From: Cuspidothrix sp046080565
GTDB taxonomy: Bacteria; Cyanobacteriota; Cyanobacteriia; Cyanobacteriales; Nostocaceae
DNA length: 25,077 nt
Direction of reading: 5' to 3'
Assembly (NCBI GenBank): GCA_046080565.1
Contig: JBJTUF010000247.1
Coordinates: 1 to 25,077 of the forward strand
Part shown: positions 6,938 through 15,768 of the stretch, in pieces
How positions within the stretch are numbered: position 1 is the first letter of the stretch
How the letters are laid out: each line of letters starts with the position of its first letter
Translations under genes and position numbers: made by a program
Notes under the pieces: generated by a model
The model's database searches: none
Seen by the model: the letters and a program-made list of their open reading frames with translations, nothing else
What the model was told of the DNA's origin: nothing

Positions 6938-9043
6938 CTACACAGCAGTCAGTAGTCCATTGTGTTTGAGTAAAGCCTTGGTACTGGGTTCTCGTCCCCG
7001 GAAGGTTTTAAAGACATCCATGGGATGCTGACTGCCACCTAAAGCCAAAACTGTATCTCGGTAACGTCTGCCAATAGCTTGGATAGCAGCTTCATCTTCT
7101 AAACCAGCTTCCTCAAAAGCAGCAAAAGCATCAGCACTGAGAACTTCAGCCCATTTATAGCTATAGTAGCCCGCCGCATAACCACCTTCAAAAATATGCC
7201 CAAAAGCGCACAAAAACGCATCCTCTGGTAAAGGCAGTAACACAGTTGTTAACTTAGCAATTCGTTGTCGCACATCTGCTATAGTTTCTCGGACATGAGG
7301 AGAATAACGATCATGCAATTCCAAATCCACACTACTAAAATCTAATTGCCGTAACATTGCTGAACCACTCATATAGTTACGTGCAGCCAACAACTTTTGG
7401 TAATAATGCTCTGGTAATGGCTCACCTGTTTCATAATGTTTCGCCATACCAAACAACGTTTTACGGTCATAGCACCAGTTTTCCATAAACTGGCTCGGTA
7501 ATTCCACCGCATCCCATTCAACATTATTAATACCTGCTGCTCCTAGATAATCCACCTTTGTCATCATGTGATGTAAGCCATGGCCAAATTCATGGAACAA
7601 GGTTTCAACTTCATCAAAAGACATTAAACTAGGATTACCGTCCACAGGTGGAGTTTGATTACAAATCAAATAAGCCACAGGTAGACGAACTTTGCTAACA
7701 CCATTTTCTTTAATTTTGCACCGATGAATACAAGCATCCATCCAAGCACCACCACGTTTTTCTGCTGGACGACTATAAGCATCTAGATAAAAATAGGCAA
7801 TCGGTTCACCATATTTATCAGCTATTTGGAAATAACGCACATCCTCATGCCAAATAGGAGCTTCACCATCAGCCGGGGTTACTGTTACACCAAAAAGCCT
7901 TTTCACCAGCCCAAATAAGCCATCTAGAACTTGCGGTAGAGGAAAATAGGGACGTAACTCTTCCGCCGTAAAGGCAAATTTTTCTTCCCGTTGGCGTTCA
8001 GCCCAAAAATTAATATCCCAATGTTGTAAATTATCGGCTTCTGGTGATCCCTTACTTTTTGCAAAAGCTTTAAGTTGACCCAAATCTTTAACAGCAGCAT
8101 CATAACTAGCTTGGCGGAGTTCTTCTAAAAGTTTTTCCACAGATTGAACATCCTTGGCCATCTTACTGGCTAAACTTAGTTCAGCAAAACTATTAAAGCC
8201 AATTAATTGAGCTATTTCTTGTCTTAATTCTAAAATGCGGATAATTAAAGGATTGTTATCTAATTCCCCAGAAGATGCACGAGTAATATAAGCCTTATAT
8301 AGCTTTTCTCGTAAATCTCTACGGGTACTGTGCTGCATGAATGGGAAATAGCTGGGAAAATCTAAAGTGATATGCCAAGGTCCATGCTCTGGTGTCGCAT
8401 TTTCTTCTCCAGCAGCACGGGCAGCTTGGGCTGCAAGACTTAACAGACTACTTGGCAAACCATCAATATCCGCTGGGGTAGTGAGAACTAAAATAAACCC
8501 TTTAGTTGCGTCCAGAACATGATTTGCAAATTTAGTTGCTAGTTCTGCCAGTTCCATCTGGATGGTGTTAAAACGTTCTCTATCTTCTCCATCTAAGCCA
8601 ACACCAGAAAATTCAGCATCCCGAATAGCCGCCTTGATAATTCTCTGTTGGGCTGAATCTAAAGTTTCCCAAATCAGACTATTACGAATTGTTTTAAAAG
8701 TATTGTAAATTGGTTTACTTTGACCTAGGGTATTCATAAATTGAACTACTTGCGGCTGTACTTTCTCGTAAGCAACACGTAATTCTGGACTATTTTTTAC
8801 ACCCATTAAGTGATTCAGTATTCCCCAACTCCAATTAAGTTTTTCCGTCAGCTTTTCTAGAGGTTCTACTAAGCCACTCCAAGTAGGCTGTATATTCGTT
8901 TCTAAACGAGCTAACTCTTTTTCTAGTTCTGCTAATAGATGACTAAATGCTGGTTCGACTTGCTCTGGTTGAATATTGCTAAATGGAGGTAGTCCAAAGC
9001 CCTGAAGTAGAGGATTCTGATAAATAGTAGCAGTTGCACGCAT
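6938..9043 (-). CDS. prlC: M3 family zinc oligopeptidase (oligopeptidase A type)
   Basis: A 701-residue cytoplasmic metallopeptidase. The zinc motif HEFGH is at residues 484-488 (His484, catalytic Glu485, His488), and the third ligand is Glu514 in EWDAVELPSQFMENW, exactly as in thimet-type M3 peptidases. The C-terminal GGYAAGYYSYKWAEVLSADAF is the conserved substrate-pocket region. Length and the N-terminal start (NPLLQGFGLPPF) match bacterial oligopeptidase A, so the gene is complete. These enzymes degrade short peptides, including cleaved signal peptides, after larger proteases. It is transcribed leftward, divergent from the hydrolase at 9397, and appears monocistronic. The assignment to the A branch rather than another M3 subtype rests on overall sequence pattern. 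Confidence 0.92.
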   Translation of the reverse strand: MRATATIYQNPLLQGFGLPPFSNIQPEQVEPAFSHLLAELEKELARLETNIQPTWSGLVEPLEKLTEKLNWSWGILNHLMGVKNSPELRVAYEKVQPQVVQFMNTLGQSKPIYNTFKTIRNSLIWETLDSAQQRIIKAAIRDAEFSGVGLDGEDRERFNTIQMELAELATKFANHVLDATKGFILVLTTPADIDGLPSSLLSLAAQAARAAGEENATPEHGPWHITLDFPSYFPFMQHSTRRDLREKLYKAYITRASSGELDNNPLIIRILELRQEIAQLIGFNSFAELSLASKMAKDVQSVEKLLEELRQASYDAAVKDLGQLKAFAKSKGSPEADNLQHWDINFWAERQREEKFAFTAEELRPYFPLPQVLDGLFGLVKRLFGVTVTPADGEAPIWHEDVRYFQIADKYGEPIAYFYLDAYSRPAEKRGGAWMDACIHRCKIKENGVSKVRLPVAYLICNQTPPVDGNPSLMSFDEVETLFHEFGHGLHHMMTKVDYLGAAGINNVEWDAVELPSQFMENWCYDRKTLFGMAKHYETGEPLPEHYYQKLLAARNYMSGSAMLRQLDFSSVDLELHDRYSPHVRETIADVRQRIAKLTTVLLPLPEDAFLCAFGHIFEGGYAAGYYSYKWAEVLSADAFAAFEEAGLEDEAAIQAIGRRYRDTVLALGGSQHPMDVFKTFRGREPSTKALLKHNGLLTAV

Positions 9044-9396
9044 GGTAGTGAGTTAATAGCCGATTAATTAGGTAGGAACAAAGACTTTTCTTTATATAAC
9101 TAATAATGTACCGTTAGGACAAAATTTCGCATTGCTAGAATGGCAATCTTGTAAATAGAATGCAAAAGCAAGAATTTAGGAGTTAAAGCTTAATTAGATA
9201 TGGTTCAATACGTCAAAAAATTTTTACCCCACTTCTATTCTGAAATTTAGTTATATAGATACATTATCTTAATACCATAGTCTAAGTTAGTTATGATAGT
9301 AATTTTTACTTATAATTTTTCGACACATTACTTCTATTTTGGCAATTTTTGTGGACATAATTCAGGATAATCAAGTTTAACTACTGAATCTAAGTC
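9044..9396. other. Divergent intergenic region
   Basis: AT-rich spacer between the leftward oligopeptidase and the rightward hydrolase. It must hold both promoters, but no clear -35/-10 pair, operator, small ORF or RNA structure was recognised. Confidence 0.5.
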
Positions 9397-10185
9397 ATGA
9401 AACTCTTACTTTCTGTATTGCTGACACCAACTATTCTGTTATTGAGTTCCAGTCATGTATTAGCAGAAATTAAAACCAAAATTATTGAGTACAAGCAAGG
9501 TAACACTGTATTAGAAGAATATATTGCCTATAATGATGCAATCAAAGTTAAGCGACCTGGCGTATTGGTAGTTCATGAATGGAAAGGTTTGCAATCTTAT
9601 GCAAAAAAACGCACTGAACAATTAGCTAAATTAGGATATGTAGCTTTTGCCGCAGATATCTATGGTAAAGGAATTAGACCAAAAACTATAGAAGAAGCAG
9701 GCAAACAAGCCACTATTTATCGCCAAGATCGAAAATTACTCCGTGAACGCGCTAAAGCTGCTTTGCAAGTTTTACAAAAATATCCCCTCACAGACTCTAA
9801 ACGCATTGCAGCTATTGGTTACTGTTTTGGTGGTGGTACAGTCTTAGAATTAGCGCGAAGTGGTGTGAATATCAACGGTGTAGTTAGTTTCCATGGTAAT
9901 CTCGATACACCTAATCCTAACGATGCTAAAAATATTAAAGCCAAGGTATTAGTATTACATGGTGCTGACGATCCTTATGTTCCCGAAGAGCAAGTACAAG
10001 GTTTTGCCAGAGAAATGCGTCTGGGGAATGTAGACTGGCAATTAATATCCTATGGTGGTGTGGTTCATTCTTTTACCAATCCAGAAGCCAACAATAACCC
10101 TAAAGGCGCTCTTTATAATCCAATAGCAGATCAGCGTTCTTGGCAAGCTATGCGACAGTTTTTTGCAGAAATTTTCCGTAAGTAA
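9397..10185 (+). CDS. Exported dienelactone hydrolase family protein
   Basis: A 262-residue alpha/beta hydrolase. Residues 1-23 form a signal peptide (MKLLLSVLLTPTILLLSSSHVLA). The mature part carries the dienelactone hydrolase triad: Cys143 in GYCFGGG, Asp191/Asp192 in HGADDPYVP, and His224 in GVVHSFTNP. The early segment PGVLVVHEWKGL (54-65) contains the family's conserved acidic residue, Glu61, that tunes the cysteine nucleophile. The length matches the family. The substrate is unknown; these enzymes hydrolyse lactones or esters, and the presence of the gene does not imply aromatic degradation. It is probably periplasmic. A purine-rich simple repeat follows the gene. Confidence 0.85.
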   Translation: MKLLLSVLLTPTILLLSSSHVLAEIKTKIIEYKQGNTVLEEYIAYNDAIKVKRPGVLVVHEWKGLQSYAKKRTEQLAKLGYVAFAADIYGKGIRPKTIEEAGKQATIYRQDRKLLRERAKAALQVLQKYPLTDSKRIAAIGYCFGGGTVLELARSGVNINGVVSFHGNLDTPNPNDAKNIKAKVLVLHGADDPYVPEEQVQGFAREMRLGNVDWQLISYGGVVHSFTNPEANNNPKGALYNPIADQRSWQAMRQFFAEIFRK

Positions 10186-10192
10186 TATTTAG

Positions 10193-10263
10193 GAGGAGTA
10201 TGGCTTCGCCACACTTCGCTATCAGGAGGAAGAAGAAACAAGAAAGAAGAAAGAAAGAAATTT
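10193..10263 (+). repeat. GGCTTCGCC hairpin and purine-rich simple repeat
   Basis: TATGGCTTCGCCACA at 10200-10214 forms a small hairpin of the kind scattered in cyanobacterial spacers. It is followed at about 10223-10263 by an almost uninterrupted A/G tract built from GAA and AAGA units. It lies between the hydrolase gene and the DUF1823 gene and may hinder read-through, but it is not a standard terminator. Confidence 0.4.
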
Positions 10264-10302
10264 TTCTCTTATCAACAGTTAACAGTCAACATTCACCTAA
10301 TT

Positions 10303-10680
10303 ATGTCTAATCTTCCACCACTAAATACACAAACAATTTGGGGAATTATCAACGATACAATTAATGATGATACTGTCAAAAAATTATTGTGGTATCACCT
10401 GGGTTATCGCTATGATCCGATTACAGATACATGGACTAATAATGAAGTAGCACCAGAATGGCGAGATGAATATCCTCAACCACCTGATTTTATTGATTCT
10501 CGTCCGGCAATTATGAAATTAACCCGTTCTATTCCTCCAGATAATAAACAACTTCTCAAAGAAAAACTTGGTTTTAAAGGTTACAAAATTGGTGAATTTG
10601 GGCCTCGACAAACTCGGAGAGCAACATCGGCAAATTGGTTATTAAGTTATATGTTAATCACCACTGGCAAAATAGAGTAG
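10303..10680 (+). CDS. DUF1823 family protein
   Basis: A 125-residue soluble protein matching the cyanobacterial and plastid DUF1823 family. Recognisable features are WYHLGYRYDPITDTW (30-44), EYPQPPDFIDSRPAIMKLTR, the central SIPPDNKQLLKEKLGFKGYK, and the basic GPRQTRRATSANWLLSY near the C-terminus. The function of the family is unknown; its restriction to oxygenic phototrophs suggests a chloroplast or thylakoid-related housekeeping role, which is inference. It is complete and preceded by a purine-rich spacer, with a hairpin 28 bp downstream. Confidence 0.75.
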   Translation: MSNLPPLNTQTIWGIINDTINDDTVKKLLWYHLGYRYDPITDTWTNNEVAPEWRDEYPQPPDFIDSRPAIMKLTRSIPPDNKQLLKEKLGFKGYKIGEFGPRQTRRATSANWLLSYMLITTGKIE

Positions 10681-10707
10681 GGCAGGAAACTATAGCAATT
10701 CTCTAAA

Positions 10708-10740
10708 AATATCCCTAACTTGTTTTAGGTTGGGGATATT
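10708..10740 (+). terminator. Stem-loop after the DUF1823 gene
   Basis: The arms AATATCCCTAAC and GTTGGGGATATT pair over 12 positions with one mismatch or wobble around a short T-rich loop. It starts 28 bp after the DUF1823 stop codon. No long T-run follows, so termination efficiency is uncertain. Confidence 0.55.
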
Positions 10741-10960
10741 CACCTTTATGTCTAAATGTTATAGAAACAACACCTATTTAGCTTGTATTTTTCTCAAAAA
10801 ATGTGTATATTAATATATTCAACCCTTGCATATAGTAATCTGATCTGAGTTTGTGCAATCTGTTTTTTAAACAAACTACTTTATGCTTAAAAACCATAAA
10901 AAACGTTTTCACAGATATTTAAGATTACTACCGTATAAAACAAATCCAGAGATTTCTGCC

Positions 10961-12001
10961 ATGATCCACAAACTAATTAACACTAACATTAAGAGTTCTC
11001 ATGTTTTATTAACTCCTAATGAAGTGAAGGCAAAATTACCTTTAACTAAAACTGCTGAACATACAATTTTAAAATTTAGACAAGAAATAGAAAATATTCT
11101 GGATTTTCAAGATCGGCGTAAATTTATTGTAGTCGGTCCTTGTTCTATTCATGATCCTAAAGCAGCCATAGAATATGCAGATAAATTGCATTATTTAGCA
11201 GAAAAAGTGAAGGATAAACTGCTGTTAATTATGCGGGTTTATTTTGAAAAACCTCGAACTACTGTAGGCTGGAAAGGGTTGATTAATGATCCAGAAATGG
11301 ATGATTCTTTTAATGTAGAAAAAGGAATATTAATCGCTAGAAGTTTATTATTAAAGTTAGCAGAATTAGGATTGCCAAATGCTACAGAAGCCCTTGATCC
11401 GATTATTCCTCAATATATAAGTGAATTAGTATCTTGGTCAGCTATTGGGGCAAGAACAACAGAATCACAAACACATCGAGAAATGGCTAGTGGTTTATCT
11501 ATGCCGGTGGGGTTTAAAAATGGTACTGATGGTAATATTCAAGTGGCTGTAAATGCTCTCAAATCTGCGAAAACTCCCCACAATTTTCTAGGGATTAATC
11601 AAAAGGGACAAGTGAGTGTATTTCAAACTAGGGGAAATGCTCATGGTCATGTAATTTTGCGCGGGGGATATCAACCAAATTTTGATGCAGATAATATTAA
11701 ATTAGTAGAGGAACAATTAAAAGCGGCTGACTTATCACCGAGAATAGTTATTGATTGTAGTCATGGTAATACGAATAAAGATTACAGATTACAATCTAGC
11801 GTTTTTGAGAATATTATTCAGCAAATAGTTGATGGTAATAGTTCGATTGTGGGCATGATGCTAGAATCGAATTTGTATGAAGGTAGTCAACCAATTACAG
11901 GAAATCGTGAAGATTTAAAATATGGTGTTTCTGTGACTGATAAATGTATTAGTTGGGAAGAAACAGAAAGAATAATTTTGGCTGCTCACGCTAAATTATA
12001 G
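10961..12001 (+). CDS. 3-deoxy-7-phosphoheptulonate synthase, class I (AroFGH type)
   Basis: Condenses phosphoenolpyruvate and erythrose 4-phosphate to DAHP, the first step of the shikimate pathway leading to aromatic amino acids, quinones and tocopherols. Class I motifs are clear: FIVVGPCSIHDPKAA near the N-terminus, IMRVYFEKPRTTVGWKG, the ESQTHREMASGLSMPVGFKNGTDG region, HVILRGG, and IDCSHGN with a metal ligand. The ATG at 10961 gives 346 residues and puts the N-terminus level with E. coli AroG (about 350). The frame extends 26 codons to ATG 10883, but that basic extension (MLKNHKKRFHRYLRLL) has no counterpart in the family. Which aromatic amino acid inhibits it cannot be told from the sequence. 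Confidence 0.93.
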   Translation: MIHKLINTNIKSSHVLLTPNEVKAKLPLTKTAEHTILKFRQEIENILDFQDRRKFIVVGPCSIHDPKAAIEYADKLHYLAEKVKDKLLLIMRVYFEKPRTTVGWKGLINDPEMDDSFNVEKGILIARSLLLKLAELGLPNATEALDPIIPQYISELVSWSAIGARTTESQTHREMASGLSMPVGFKNGTDGNIQVAVNALKSAKTPHNFLGINQKGQVSVFQTRGNAHGHVILRGGYQPNFDADNIKLVEEQLKAADLSPRIVIDCSHGNTNKDYRLQSSVFENIIQQIVDGNSSIVGMMLESNLYEGSQPITGNREDLKYGVSVTDKCISWEETERIILAAHAKL

Positions 12002-12041
12002 CCCAATATGGTTCAGTTAAGCCTAAAACTCTTTTTTTAAA

Positions 12042-12078
12042 CGAACCACAGAGGCACAGAGGTCACAAAGAAAAGAGA
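12042..12078 (+). repeat. CACAGAGG-type degenerate tandem repeat
   Basis: ACAGAGG, CACAGAGG and TCACAAAG occur in succession in the spacer after DAHP synthase. Such CACAGAGG tracts are common intergenic repeats in filamentous cyanobacteria. No coding potential is visible. Confidence 0.4.
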
Positions 12079-12116
12079 AAAACAGATTCTTAATTGAATT
12101 GTATTTAATTATAGCC

Positions 12117-12144
12117 TGTAGAGACGTTCCTGTGGAATGTCTCT
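12117..12144. terminator. Palindromic hairpin GAGACGTTCC/GGAATGTCTC
   Basis: GAGACGTTCC and GGAATGTCTC pair with one wobble around a TGT loop. It lies between the converging DAHP synthase gene and tRNA-Arg and is related in sequence to the palindrome at 4326-4351. It may serve as a terminator in both directions and is also a dispersed repeat. Confidence 0.45.
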
Positions 12145-12168
12145 GTTTACCATTTTCAGGATTATACA

Positions 12169-12242
12169 CGGGATTGGTGCGGATCGAACGCACGGCCTAG
12201 CGCTTAGGAGGCGCTCGCTCTATCCAACTGAGCTACAACCCC
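12169..12242 (-). tRNA. tRNA-Arg (anticodon CCU)
   Basis: The minus strand folds as a full cloverleaf. The acceptor stem is GGGGTTG with CAATCCC (one G-U pair), the D arm is GCTC-AGTTGGATA-GAGC, the anticodon stem AGCGC/GCGCT carries the loop CTCCTAA (anticodon CCU, reads AGG), and the T arm is GTGCG-TTCGATC-CGCAC. Position 12169 is the discriminator base; CCA is not encoded. It lies 33 bp downstream of the tocopherol cyclase stop on the same strand, with its own -10-like box between them. Confidence 0.95.
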
Positions 12243-12260
12243 AAAAATCACACAGCCTAT

Positions 12261-12266
12261 ATTATA
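12261..12266 (-). promoter_or_regulatory. Consensus -10 box upstream of tRNA-Arg
   Basis: TATAAT on the minus strand, 18 bp upstream of the mature tRNA 5' end, would start transcription about 12 bases before the tRNA. The corresponding -35 position falls in the last codons of the tocopherol cyclase gene and is poor (TGGCAG). Confidence 0.45.
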
Positions 12267-12275
12267 GCAGTATTT

Positions 12276-13373
12276 TTAGTGAGACTGCCAGTGTTTATCC
12301 CAATCACTACCACCAATTTCTAAACCGCAAAGATGACTAGTGGCATTGAGAATAACTTTAGTCTTGCCGCCATTTAGTTCTCGTAATTCTAAATTTAGTT
12401 TTCCTTGCATTGTATCTCGACAACAGAAGGTTAAACCATTGGTTGTCGGTGCGCGGAGGGGAGTCCCTGGTAGGTCGGTAGTTCCTGTAAGCTCAATTTC
12501 ATAATTTAGGTTTTTGGCTTGCATTTGCCATTTACCCCAAGGCTGAATTTGCCATTTTACTTCTGAGTTCCAGGGGACAAATTCATAAAATTTGCCTTGG
12601 TGGTGAATACCAATCATGGCAACGGATTCCATCCACCATAATACACCACGTCTGCCACCACCGGCGGTTAAAGCTAGGTCAGGTTCGTTAATAAAAGAGT
12701 TGCAATTTAGCCAAAACCATTTTTGCGGAAATGCACCACCCCAATTTTTTTCTGCGTATGCTGGGGCGTTTGTGAATTCATAAATTTTACCATGCCAATC
12801 TATCCAACCGGTTGCTAAACCATGAGCCATTAAAATTTGCCAACCTGGTTCAAATATTTGGGAAAATGATAACCAACCGGCGGTTGATTGCTGTAGACTG
12901 TTTTGATTTCCCCAAGCGTATATGGGTTTAATTTCATACTCCCATCGGCAATAATTACCAGTGGCGGGATCGGTGATGATACCTTGGTTTAGGGTGGCTG
13001 TAGCTTGATAACCTTCTTGGATATGATGGGTAAATTCATTGGGGAGAAGATACAGGGGGGAAACTTGGAGGTTGGTTTTTCCCCAGTGTCCTAATCCTAA
13101 GACATCAACACTGGCCCAAAATTTTTTGACATCGGGAAAGGTACGACAGAGGTACTCATCATTTATGCCCAGGATTTGGGCTGCGCCACCACTGTAGGGC
13201 TGATTACCGATGGGGTCTTCGATGGAGTACATGAAGGCGATGGTTTGCCCAATTTCGGGTAATGTGACGCGGTAATACCAACCTTCAAAGAAGCGGCGAC
13301 TGCTACTATCCCAATGATAGCCACTGTGGGGTGTTTGGGTGAAATTAAAGATGTTTTGGGGAATACTGAGCAT
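12276..13373 (-). CDS. Tocopherol cyclase family protein
   Basis: A 365-residue protein matching cyanobacterial and plant tocopherol cyclase (Synechocystis slr1737, plant VTE1). Diagnostic stretches are TPHSGYHWDSSSRRFFEGWYYRV (14-36), IAFMYSIEDPIGN, AYAEKNWGGAFPQKWFWLNCNSF in the centre, LTAGGGRRGVLW, and the C-terminal CGLEIGGSDWD. The enzyme closes the chromanol ring of 2,3-dimethyl-6-phytyl-benzoquinol in vitamin E synthesis, at thylakoid or envelope membranes. The length agrees with cyanobacterial members. It is transcribed leftward toward tRNA-Arg and is divergent (64 bp) from the J-TPR-WD40 gene. Other tocopherol genes are not in the window. Confidence 0.9.
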   Translation of the reverse strand: MLSIPQNIFNFTQTPHSGYHWDSSSRRFFEGWYYRVTLPEIGQTIAFMYSIEDPIGNQPYSGGAAQILGINDEYLCRTFPDVKKFWASVDVLGLGHWGKTNLQVSPLYLLPNEFTHHIQEGYQATATLNQGIITDPATGNYCRWEYEIKPIYAWGNQNSLQQSTAGWLSFSQIFEPGWQILMAHGLATGWIDWHGKIYEFTNAPAYAEKNWGGAFPQKWFWLNCNSFINEPDLALTAGGGRRGVLWWMESVAMIGIHHQGKFYEFVPWNSEVKWQIQPWGKWQMQAKNLNYEIELTGTTDLPGTPLRAPTTNGLTFCCRDTMQGKLNLELRELNGGKTKVILNATSHLCGLEIGGSDWDKHWQSH

Positions 13374-13437
13374 AGATGGTGTGTTTTAGGTTATTTTTGA
13401 GTATGTGCGTTGCCTGTAGTGAGCGATCGCTAACGAT

Positions 13438-14853
13438 ATGAATATTAATCAAGCTTATGAAATTTTGGGCTTAAAACCTGGTGCATCTATTCAAGAAGTT
13501 AAACAAGCTTATCGTCAGATAGCTAAACGTTGGCATCCAGACCAATTTTTAGAACTACAACAAAAGCTAGAAGCAGAAGAAAAAATTAAAGAAATTAATC
13601 AGGCTTATGAAATATTAAAGTCTTATGAACCAAGTGAGATCAATAAAGGTGATTCTGTGGGCATAAAAGTTGATTTTGTCTCCAATTCTGCCGAAATTTT
13701 ATATCAGCAAGGTATCAAACAAGCTCAACAAGGTAGGTATACTGAAGCCATTGAATATTTTACCCAGGCAATTCGTCTTAACTCTAACTATTCTGATACT
13801 TATCATTTTCGAGGTTTAGCTTGCTCAAAATTAGGGTATGAAAATAGAGCATATTATGATTTGAAAAAGGCTAAGGAACTCAAATCTAAAGAAGTCAAGA
13901 AAGAGCCTCAACCAAAATCCTCACCACCCAAACCATCGCCACCAACATCAACTAAGTCACAACCATCACCGTGGAAATGTTTATACATTTTGAGTCATAC
14001 AAACTGGGTTTTTAGTGTAGCAATTAATCCAGACGGACGAACTTTAGCTACCAGTAGTGGTGATCAAACTGTCAAAATTTGGCAATTGGAAACAGGACGA
14101 TTAATACATACATTAACTGATCATAAGAAGTGGGTAAGAAGTGTTGCTTTTAGTCCCAATAGTCAAACTTTAGTAAGTGGAAGTGATGATGGGACTATCA
14201 TTTGTTGGCAAGTCTCTACAGGTAAATTATCTCAAACAATCAAAGTTCATTATACGCCTATTTTTTGCCTAGTTATTAGTCCTGATGGTCAAACTGTTTT
14301 GAGTGGTAGTAGAGACACGACAATTAAGATTTCTCATCTAGATATGGGACAATTATTGAACGTGATCAAAGGTCATTCTTACTTAGTGTACTCTCTTGCT
14401 ATTTGTTCACAAGGGCAGATTTTAGTGAGTGGTAGTGCTGATAATACTATCAAATTCTGGAATTTAAAAAATAAAAAACTGCTACATACTCTTCAAGGAC
14501 ACTCAGGTCCTGTGACTGGCGTTGCAGTTAGTCCCAAGGGAAAAATTTTAGCCAGTGGTAGTTATGATAAAAATATTAAGTTGTGGGATATGGAAACAAG
14601 AAAGTTAATTAATACTCTTGTTGGACATGATCAATATGTTTTGTGTGTTGCTTTTAGCGCTGATGGTCAGTATCTTGCTAGTGGCAGTGCAGACCAGACG
14701 GTGAGATTATGGAAAGTTAACAATGGACAACAACTTTATATTTTGGGTAATCATCAAGACTGGATTCATTCTATTGCTTTTAGTCCTGATGGTAGAACTG
14801 TTGTTAGTGGTAGTCGAGATATGACAGTTAAGATTTGGCGATGTGATGTTTAG
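13438..14853 (+). CDS. J-domain, TPR and seven-bladed WD40 fusion protein
   Basis: A 471-residue three-part protein. Residues 1-65 are a J domain with the HPD signature at 33-35, needed to stimulate the ATPase of DnaK/Hsp70. Residues about 82-145 hold TPR-like helices (YQQGIKQAQQGRYTEAIEYFTQAIRLN). A Pro/Ser/Lys-rich linker covers about 150-178. The remainder is seven WD40 repeats, each beginning near a His (HTNW, HKKW, HYTP, HSYL, HSGP, HDQY, HQDW) and ending in a KIW-type dipeptide, enough for one closed propeller; blade 3 ends in KIS rather than W/F. The likely job is to bring DnaK to proteins bound by the propeller or TPR; client unknown. An HIP1 octamer lies 8 bp before the ATG. It converges on the M50 gene with 16 bp between. 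Confidence 0.9.
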   Translation: MNINQAYEILGLKPGASIQEVKQAYRQIAKRWHPDQFLELQQKLEAEEKIKEINQAYEILKSYEPSEINKGDSVGIKVDFVSNSAEILYQQGIKQAQQGRYTEAIEYFTQAIRLNSNYSDTYHFRGLACSKLGYENRAYYDLKKAKELKSKEVKKEPQPKSSPPKPSPPTSTKSQPSPWKCLYILSHTNWVFSVAINPDGRTLATSSGDQTVKIWQLETGRLIHTLTDHKKWVRSVAFSPNSQTLVSGSDDGTIICWQVSTGKLSQTIKVHYTPIFCLVISPDGQTVLSGSRDTTIKISHLDMGQLLNVIKGHSYLVYSLAICSQGQILVSGSADNTIKFWNLKNKKLLHTLQGHSGPVTGVAVSPKGKILASGSYDKNIKLWDMETRKLINTLVGHDQYVLCVAFSADGQYLASGSADQTVRLWKVNNGQQLYILGNHQDWIHSIAFSPDGRTVVSGSRDMTVKIWRCDV

Positions 14854-14869
14854 CTAACAGTATTTATGA

Positions 14870-15613
14870 CTATTTAGTGGCATAGGCAACTCGCAAACTT
14901 TGAATTAATATGATTAAAGAGGCGATCGCCATCAATAAACCCCAAAACCAATAAGGTAACAACAAATATCTTTGCATTTGTCCTGTATCCGATAATCCTA
15001 ATGGACCAGCAGTATAACTAAATAAATAATCAAGTTGATGATAGGTACTTACACAAGCTTGTACACCTAAAAATTGAATTGCAAACCCTTGTAACCAGAG
15101 AGGTGTATTTAATGCAACTCCCAATATTATTAAACCTAACAGGGGAATGGCTACAAAACCAAACCAAGAACGTACCCAAACAAATGTAGACAGCACTAAA
15201 AACCCACCTAAAATTTTTAACCCCCAGGAAGCAGTTTTCAAGCTGCGAGAAGCCAGAATTAAGCTTGCACCAGCAATAGGTGGTCCCATTGGACCTGAAG
15301 CAGCAACTAATCCTATACCCACATATCCCCAAGTTCTACTTAACGTATAATAAGCTACCCCTGAACCATTACTAAAAATTTCTAATTTTTGAAACTGTCC
15401 CCCCAACATCAAGGCCATCAAGCCATGACCCATTTCATGAAACCAAGTTGCTAAAATAGAAAATGGGTATAAAATATAATTCCCTATGGGTATTTGCCAG
15501 AGAACTGCCGTGATAATAGCCGCTGCTACTAACCAAGTTAACCCCATTTTTTCCAATTCTGCTGGAGTTTCTGGAGTAAATAGGGATTTAAAATTGTCAT
15601 TTGGTTCTCTCAT
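14870..15613 (-). CDS. M50-type (site-2-protease-like) membrane metallopeptidase
   Basis: A 247-residue integral membrane protein with about six hydrophobic segments. The zinc motif HEMGH lies at residues about 60-64 inside FSILATWFHEMGHGLMALMLGG, typical of the M50B branch of intramembrane proteases. GPMGPPIAGASLILASRSL (about 107-125) follows the family's Gly/Pro-rich second membrane region, although the classical NPDG-type third ligand motif is not obvious; an Asp in YHQLDYLFSYTAGPLG may substitute. The start is ATG with Shine-Dalgarno AAGGAT. The substrate is unknown. It is convergent with the J-TPR-WD40 gene, and no terminator fits in the 16-bp gap. Confidence 0.8.
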   Translation of the reverse strand: MREPNDNFKSLFTPETPAELEKMGLTWLVAAAIITAVLWQIPIGNYILYPFSILATWFHEMGHGLMALMLGGQFQKLEIFSNGSGVAYYTLSRTWGYVGIGLVAASGPMGPPIAGASLILASRSLKTASWGLKILGGFLVLSTFVWVRSWFGFVAIPLLGLIILGVALNTPLWLQGFAIQFLGVQACVSTYHQLDYLFSYTAGPLGLSDTGQMQRYLLLPYWFWGLLMAIASLIILIQSLRVAYATK

Positions 15614-15768
15614 TAGTAACTATCCTTACAGTAATTACACTAATCACCAGAGTATTCTTTAATCCATATTAATTGACTTTTATCAAAATTAGTAAAATTC
15701 CTCTAAAAATTAACGTCTTTTTGGGAAACTAAGCAGTACACTGATTAAATAGTTAATTTGCATTATTA

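Noticed and set aside
10883..10960. Upstream ATG giving a 26-residue extension of DAHP synthase
   Set aside because: The internal ATG aligns with the E. coli AroG N-terminus, and the extension is basic, without a family counterpart or Shine-Dalgarno; kept only as an alternative start.
12137..12340. Rightward 67-codon open frame across the tRNA
   Set aside because: It is antisense to tRNA-Arg and to the 3' end of the tocopherol cyclase gene; the translation has no family pattern.
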